From positions 1-64,000 of the forward strand of contig VGMT01000002.1 in the NCBI GenBank assembly GCA_016866335.1: a stretch of DNA of 64,000 bases, given 5' to 3'. The translations under genes were made by a program, and so were the position numbers. Below the pieces are notes generated by a model, which worked only from the letters and a program-made list of their open reading frames with translations, had not been told where the DNA came from and made no database searches. Source of the DNA: Bacteroidota bacterium. GTDB lineage: Bacteria; Bacteroidota; Bacteroidia; CAIKAF01. Numbering within the stretch: position 1 is the first letter of the stretch; every line of letters begins with the position of its first letter. Below are positions 61,046 to 64,000 of the stretch, piece after piece.

Positions 61046-63687
61046 TTAGAACGCTCCTTTTTTCCTTCGTTGTCCTCTGCGTTTTGTCGCAAGCAGCCTC
61101 AGCCCAAAAGCCAAGCTTTGATGTAGATTACCGTTACCCGCGTACCTACACCATTGATCGAATTCAGGTGCAATCTCCAAATCAAAAATTGGACTCCACC
61201 TACGTGATTTTACTTAGCGGATTAAACGCCGGCGATAAAATTCAAATTCCCGGCAGGGAAACCGCTGCTGCCATTCGCAAACTTTGGAAAGAAAAAGTAT
61301 TTAAAAACATTCGAATTTCGGCCAATGAAATCCAGGCAGGACATGCCGAATTAATTATCTACGCCGAAGAGCAACCTCGAATTCTAAAGCCCGTTATTTT
61401 TGGTATCAAAAAAGGAGAGCAAGAAGACATTACTGGCCTAATAAAATGGTACCGGGGTGAAGTGTACTCCGAAAACCTGCGAAAGGTGGCCGAATACCGC
61501 ATACGTGATTTTTTGGCCGAAAAGGGTTTTTTAAATCCCAAAATCGAATTCAGAACCGAAACCGATAGCACCATGCCGCCAGACTTCGTTAATCTGGTTA
61601 TTGATATCGACCGGGGCGAAAAGGTTAAGGTGGGATCCTTAGAAATCTCAGGGAATGTTTTGGTTAATACCTCAAAAATTCGCCGAACCATTAAAGAAGC
61701 ACTGGTCGAAAAGTCTAGGATTGATTTGGCACGAGATTTCTTCCTTTTCCTTAAAGGAAATCCCGAATTGGCCGAACTTGACTCCGTTCTGCTTGGTAAA
61801 GGCTTTTATGCCTCTACACTGGAATACCTTAGGAACGCCAATAGAATCAACGTTTTTACAAAATCAAAATACAACGAGCTGGAGTGGGACATGGCCATGC
61901 GTAGCATCGTAAACCTGTACCAATCAAAAGGCTATCGGGACGCTCGTGTGGTTCGCGATTCGGTTTTTTATGCTCAAGGGGAATTGCATGCTAAAATTGA
62001 AATTTCAGAGGGTAGGCAATACCACTTTAGAAACATTCGTTGGTTGGGTAATCAAAAATACACTTCGGGGAGACTAGACAGTTTGTTGGGAATAAAACGC
62101 GGAGATGTGTACGACCAAGAGCGCCTTTCCAAGCGCCTTAACATGGACCAAAATGCCCTAGATCTTAGTTCCCTTTATCAAAACGACGGCTACCTGTTTT
62201 TTAGGGTTGAACCGGTCGAGGTTTTGGTAGATGGAGACAGCATTGATTTAGAAATCCGAATCTCGGAAGGCAAACAAGCCCGGATTCGTAAGATTATTTT
62301 ATCGGGCAACACAAAAACAAACGACCGGGTTTTGCTGCGTGAGGTACGCGCTAAGCCTGGCGACCTGTTTCGCCGCTCCGACGTCATCCGAACTCAACAA
62401 GCCCTATCTCAACTGGGAATTATTGACCCTCAGGCATTGGAGATTATTCCTAGGCCTGACCCTGTAAATGGAACGGTTGACCTTGAATTTGTAGTAACCG
62501 AATCTCCGTCTGACCAAATTGAATTATCGGGTGGCTGGGGTGCAAATCAGGTCGTTGGAACCCTGGGTTTGTCGTTCCGAAATTTCAGCTTACGTAATAT
62601 GTTGAAACCATCAACATGGTCACCCCTGCCCTCGGGCGACGGACAACAACTGTCCATTCGGGCTCAGTCAACCGGACCTCAATTTCAAGCCTATAATTTT
62701 AGTTTTAATGAACCCTATTTGGGGGGTAAAAAACCCATCTCGCTCGGCCTTTCTATCAACCATAGTTTGTTTTCTTTTGGCCTTTCTGATTCTTCTTCTA
62801 GGCTCATGAACACCTCGGTTGGCCTTAATGTTGGAAGGCAGCTTCGATGGCCCGATGATTATTTTCAAATTTCCGGAGGCATTTCCTACAACCGATACGA
62901 TGCCCGCGACTACAGGCTAATTGCGGGAACAGCCCAAAATTTTACCGGGGTTTCAAACAACTTCAACATCAATGTGGGTTTAATACGCAATTCAACCGAT
63001 GATTTTATTTTCCCAACCTCGGGTTCCCTATTCATGTTTAATGTTGAACTTACTCCTCCTTTTAGCGCTTTTAATTCGGTCGATTATGCCTCCCTTCCTC
63101 TTCAAGAACGCTATCAGTGGCTTGAGTACCACAAATGGAAATTTCAAGGGAAATGGTTTATACCTCTTGATAAACGCGCCAACGACAAACCATCTAAGTT
63201 TATTTTAATGCTTAGAACCGAATTCGGATTCCTTGGTCAGTATTCGGAAAGGGTAGGCCCCACTCCCTTCGAGCGCTTTTTCTTGGGCGGCGACGGCTTA
63301 ACCGGCTTTAATATTGATGGACGAGAAATTATTTCCTTACGCGGATATCCAAATCTATCCTTGACACCAGGTTTTGACGGAAATTCCGTGAACTCTGTGG
63401 GGGGAACCATCTACAACAAACATACCATGGAACTAAGGTTTCTCCTGTCCCCAAATCCTCAAGCCAAAATATGGGTGCACGGATTCCTTGAGGCAGGAAA
63501 CGCTTGGGACGGGTTTGAAAACTATACCCCATTCCAACTTCAACGTTCTTGGGGACTTGGAATGCGGTTCTTCTTGCCCATGTTTGGTTTGTTGGGCATC
63601 GATTATGGCTGGGGCATGGATCCCCTTCCTCCCAACAATACACCGCCCGGCGGTCAGTTCCATTTTATGATTGGTCAACAATTTTAA
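61042..63687 (+). CDS. bamA: Outer-membrane protein assembly factor BamA
   Basis: The 881-residue product has a signal peptide (to ASAQ), a series of POTRA repeats over about 35-470 (for example EKVKVGSLEISGNVLVNTSKIRR and QARIRKIILSGNTKTNDRVLLRE) and a C-terminal Omp85 barrel with the L6-type LRGY motif (near 767) and a terminal aromatic (HFMIGQQF). It inserts barrel proteins into the outer membrane. The start is GTG in a GTGA overlap with the uppS stop, so the two are coupled. Confidence 0.95.
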   Translation: MIRTLLFSFVVLCVLSQAASAQKPSFDVDYRYPRTYTIDRIQVQSPNQKLDSTYVILLSGLNAGDKIQIPGRETAAAIRKLWKEKVFKNIRISANEIQAGHAELIIYAEEQPRILKPVIFGIKKGEQEDITGLIKWYRGEVYSENLRKVAEYRIRDFLAEKGFLNPKIEFRTETDSTMPPDFVNLVIDIDRGEKVKVGSLEISGNVLVNTSKIRRTIKEALVEKSRIDLARDFFLFLKGNPELAELDSVLLGKGFYASTLEYLRNANRINVFTKSKYNELEWDMAMRSIVNLYQSKGYRDARVVRDSVFYAQGELHAKIEISEGRQYHFRNIRWLGNQKYTSGRLDSLLGIKRGDVYDQERLSKRLNMDQNALDLSSLYQNDGYLFFRVEPVEVLVDGDSIDLEIRISEGKQARIRKIILSGNTKTNDRVLLREVRAKPGDLFRRSDVIRTQQALSQLGIIDPQALEIIPRPDPVNGTVDLEFVVTESPSDQIELSGGWGANQVVGTLGLSFRNFSLRNMLKPSTWSPLPSGDGQQLSIRAQSTGPQFQAYNFSFNEPYLGGKKPISLGLSINHSLFSFGLSDSSSRLMNTSVGLNVGRQLRWPDDYFQISGGISYNRYDARDYRLIAGTAQNFTGVSNNFNINVGLIRNSTDDFIFPTSGSLFMFNVELTPPFSAFNSVDYASLPLQERYQWLEYHKWKFQGKWFIPLDKRANDKPSKFILMLRTEFGFLGQYSERVGPTPFERFFLGGDGLTGFNIDGREIISLRGYPNLSLTPGFDGNSVNSVGGTIYNKHTMELRFLLSPNPQAKIWVHGFLEAGNAWDGFENYTPFQLQRSWGLGMRFFLPMFGLLGIDYGWGMDPLPPNNTPPGGQFHFMIGQQF

Positions 63688-63726
63688 CCCTACCTTTATA
63701 CCCGGTAGCCTAATTCTTTCCTTGGT

Positions 63727-64000
63727 ATGAAATACATCTTTCTTTTTACGGCATTTCTTTTTCTTTCAAGTTCAGGCCTTTCAGCTCAAAAATCCGTTTA
63801 CGTCGATAGCGACTACATTCTGAGCAATGTCCCCGAATACAAGGCCGCTCAAAAACAATTGGAAGACATCGCCACCGAATGGCAAAAAGAAATCGAAACC
63901 CGTTTGGCCGAAATTGACCAACTCTACAAAACATTTCAGATTGAAAAAATCTTGCTCAGCGAAGAAATGCGCATTAAACGAGAAGATGATATCCTTAAAA
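63727..64000 (+). CDS. OmpH/Skp family periplasmic chaperone, cut by the window edge
   Basis: The first 91 codons are present. A signal peptide (MKYIFLFTAFLFLSSSGLSA) is followed by VYVDSDYILSNVPEYKAAQKQL and a charged coiled-coil stretch, the OmpH/Skp pattern. Skp holds unfolded outer-membrane proteins on their way to BamA. A -7 variant (TACCTTTA, 63691-63698, with TTG 17 bases before it) may give it its own promoter. Confidence 0.9.
   Translation, partial: MKYIFLFTAFLFLSSSGLSAQKSVYVDSDYILSNVPEYKAAQKQLEDIATEWQKEIETRLAEIDQLYKTFQIEKILLSEEMRIKREDDILK

Overview
The window comes from a member of the Bacteroidota, most likely a flavobacterium-like free-living or aquatic lineage. The reasons are: several secreted proteins end in type IX secretion (T9SS) sorting domains of type A or type B; T9SS parts (SprE/PorW, PorQ) are present; many genes start a short way after the Bacteroidota -7 promoter box TAnnTTTG; and the right edge carries the nadK - DUF6089 - DUF6089 - uppS - bamA - ompH block. 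Genus and species cannot be told from this sequence. No rRNA, tRNA, CRISPR array, prophage or intact insertion sequence was seen.

Layout. 1-11.3 kb: two tandem paralogous giant secreted proteins (the first cut by the left edge) made of Ig-like modules with ALK/LTK-type glycine-rich domains inserted in them, PKD modules and a T9SS tail. 11.7-16.2 kb (minus strand): a transcription unit of a T9SS cargo protein, a small lipoprotein, SprE/PorW, bactofilin, AtpZ and a small membrane protein; the atp genes that would be expected next are absent. 16.4-20.3 kb: a periplasmic binding protein, then a cysteine-rich exported protein and a TonB-dependent receptor that may handle metal. 21.2-28.3 kb: AlbA_2 protein, sucD, a secreted subtilase, an M1 aminopeptidase lipoprotein. 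28.5-32.1 kb (minus): lipoprotein, RNase R, pyruvate dehydrogenase E1 beta, divergent from etfB-etfA-bifunctional nuclease. 34.8-37.9 kb: class III aminotransferase with two unknown overlapping genes. 38-40.6 kb (minus): TIGR02757 protein, cmk, porQ. 40.9-43.5 kb: purB and mdh facing each other. 43.6-49.8 kb: T9SS type B cargo, galE, polA, fluC. 49.9-52 kb: a Y-family polymerase divergent from an S24/LexA-like regulator. 52-64 kb: a GEVED/beta-helix T9SS cargo, an unknown helical protein, nadK and the envelope-assembly block.

The most striking signal lies between genes. Seven GC-rich elements of about 155-165 bp (called HP1-HP7 here) occur in both orientations. Each folds on paper into the same architecture: an outer helix, a short second helix, a conserved internal loop (GATTGAA facing TGAAAG), a roughly 35-45 bp helix whose sequence differs completely from copy to copy, an apical core (GGAGGCGAC...GGAGCCACCGC), and a final C-rich/A-rich edge. 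Paired positions change together between copies (for example GGG/CCC to CCC/GGG), which is what a selected or copied RNA or single-stranded DNA structure would show. Two of the closest copies bracket purB in inverted orientation, and another inverted pair sits where the ATP synthase genes are missing. I do not recognise this family. A second, shorter covarying hairpin repeat family (38-bp and 18-bp periods) is present at two loci.

Most of the remaining genes are ordinary Bacteroidota housekeeping and surface functions. The T9SS parts and their many cargo proteins, BamA, OmpH and UppS together describe a cell that invests heavily in its outer surface.
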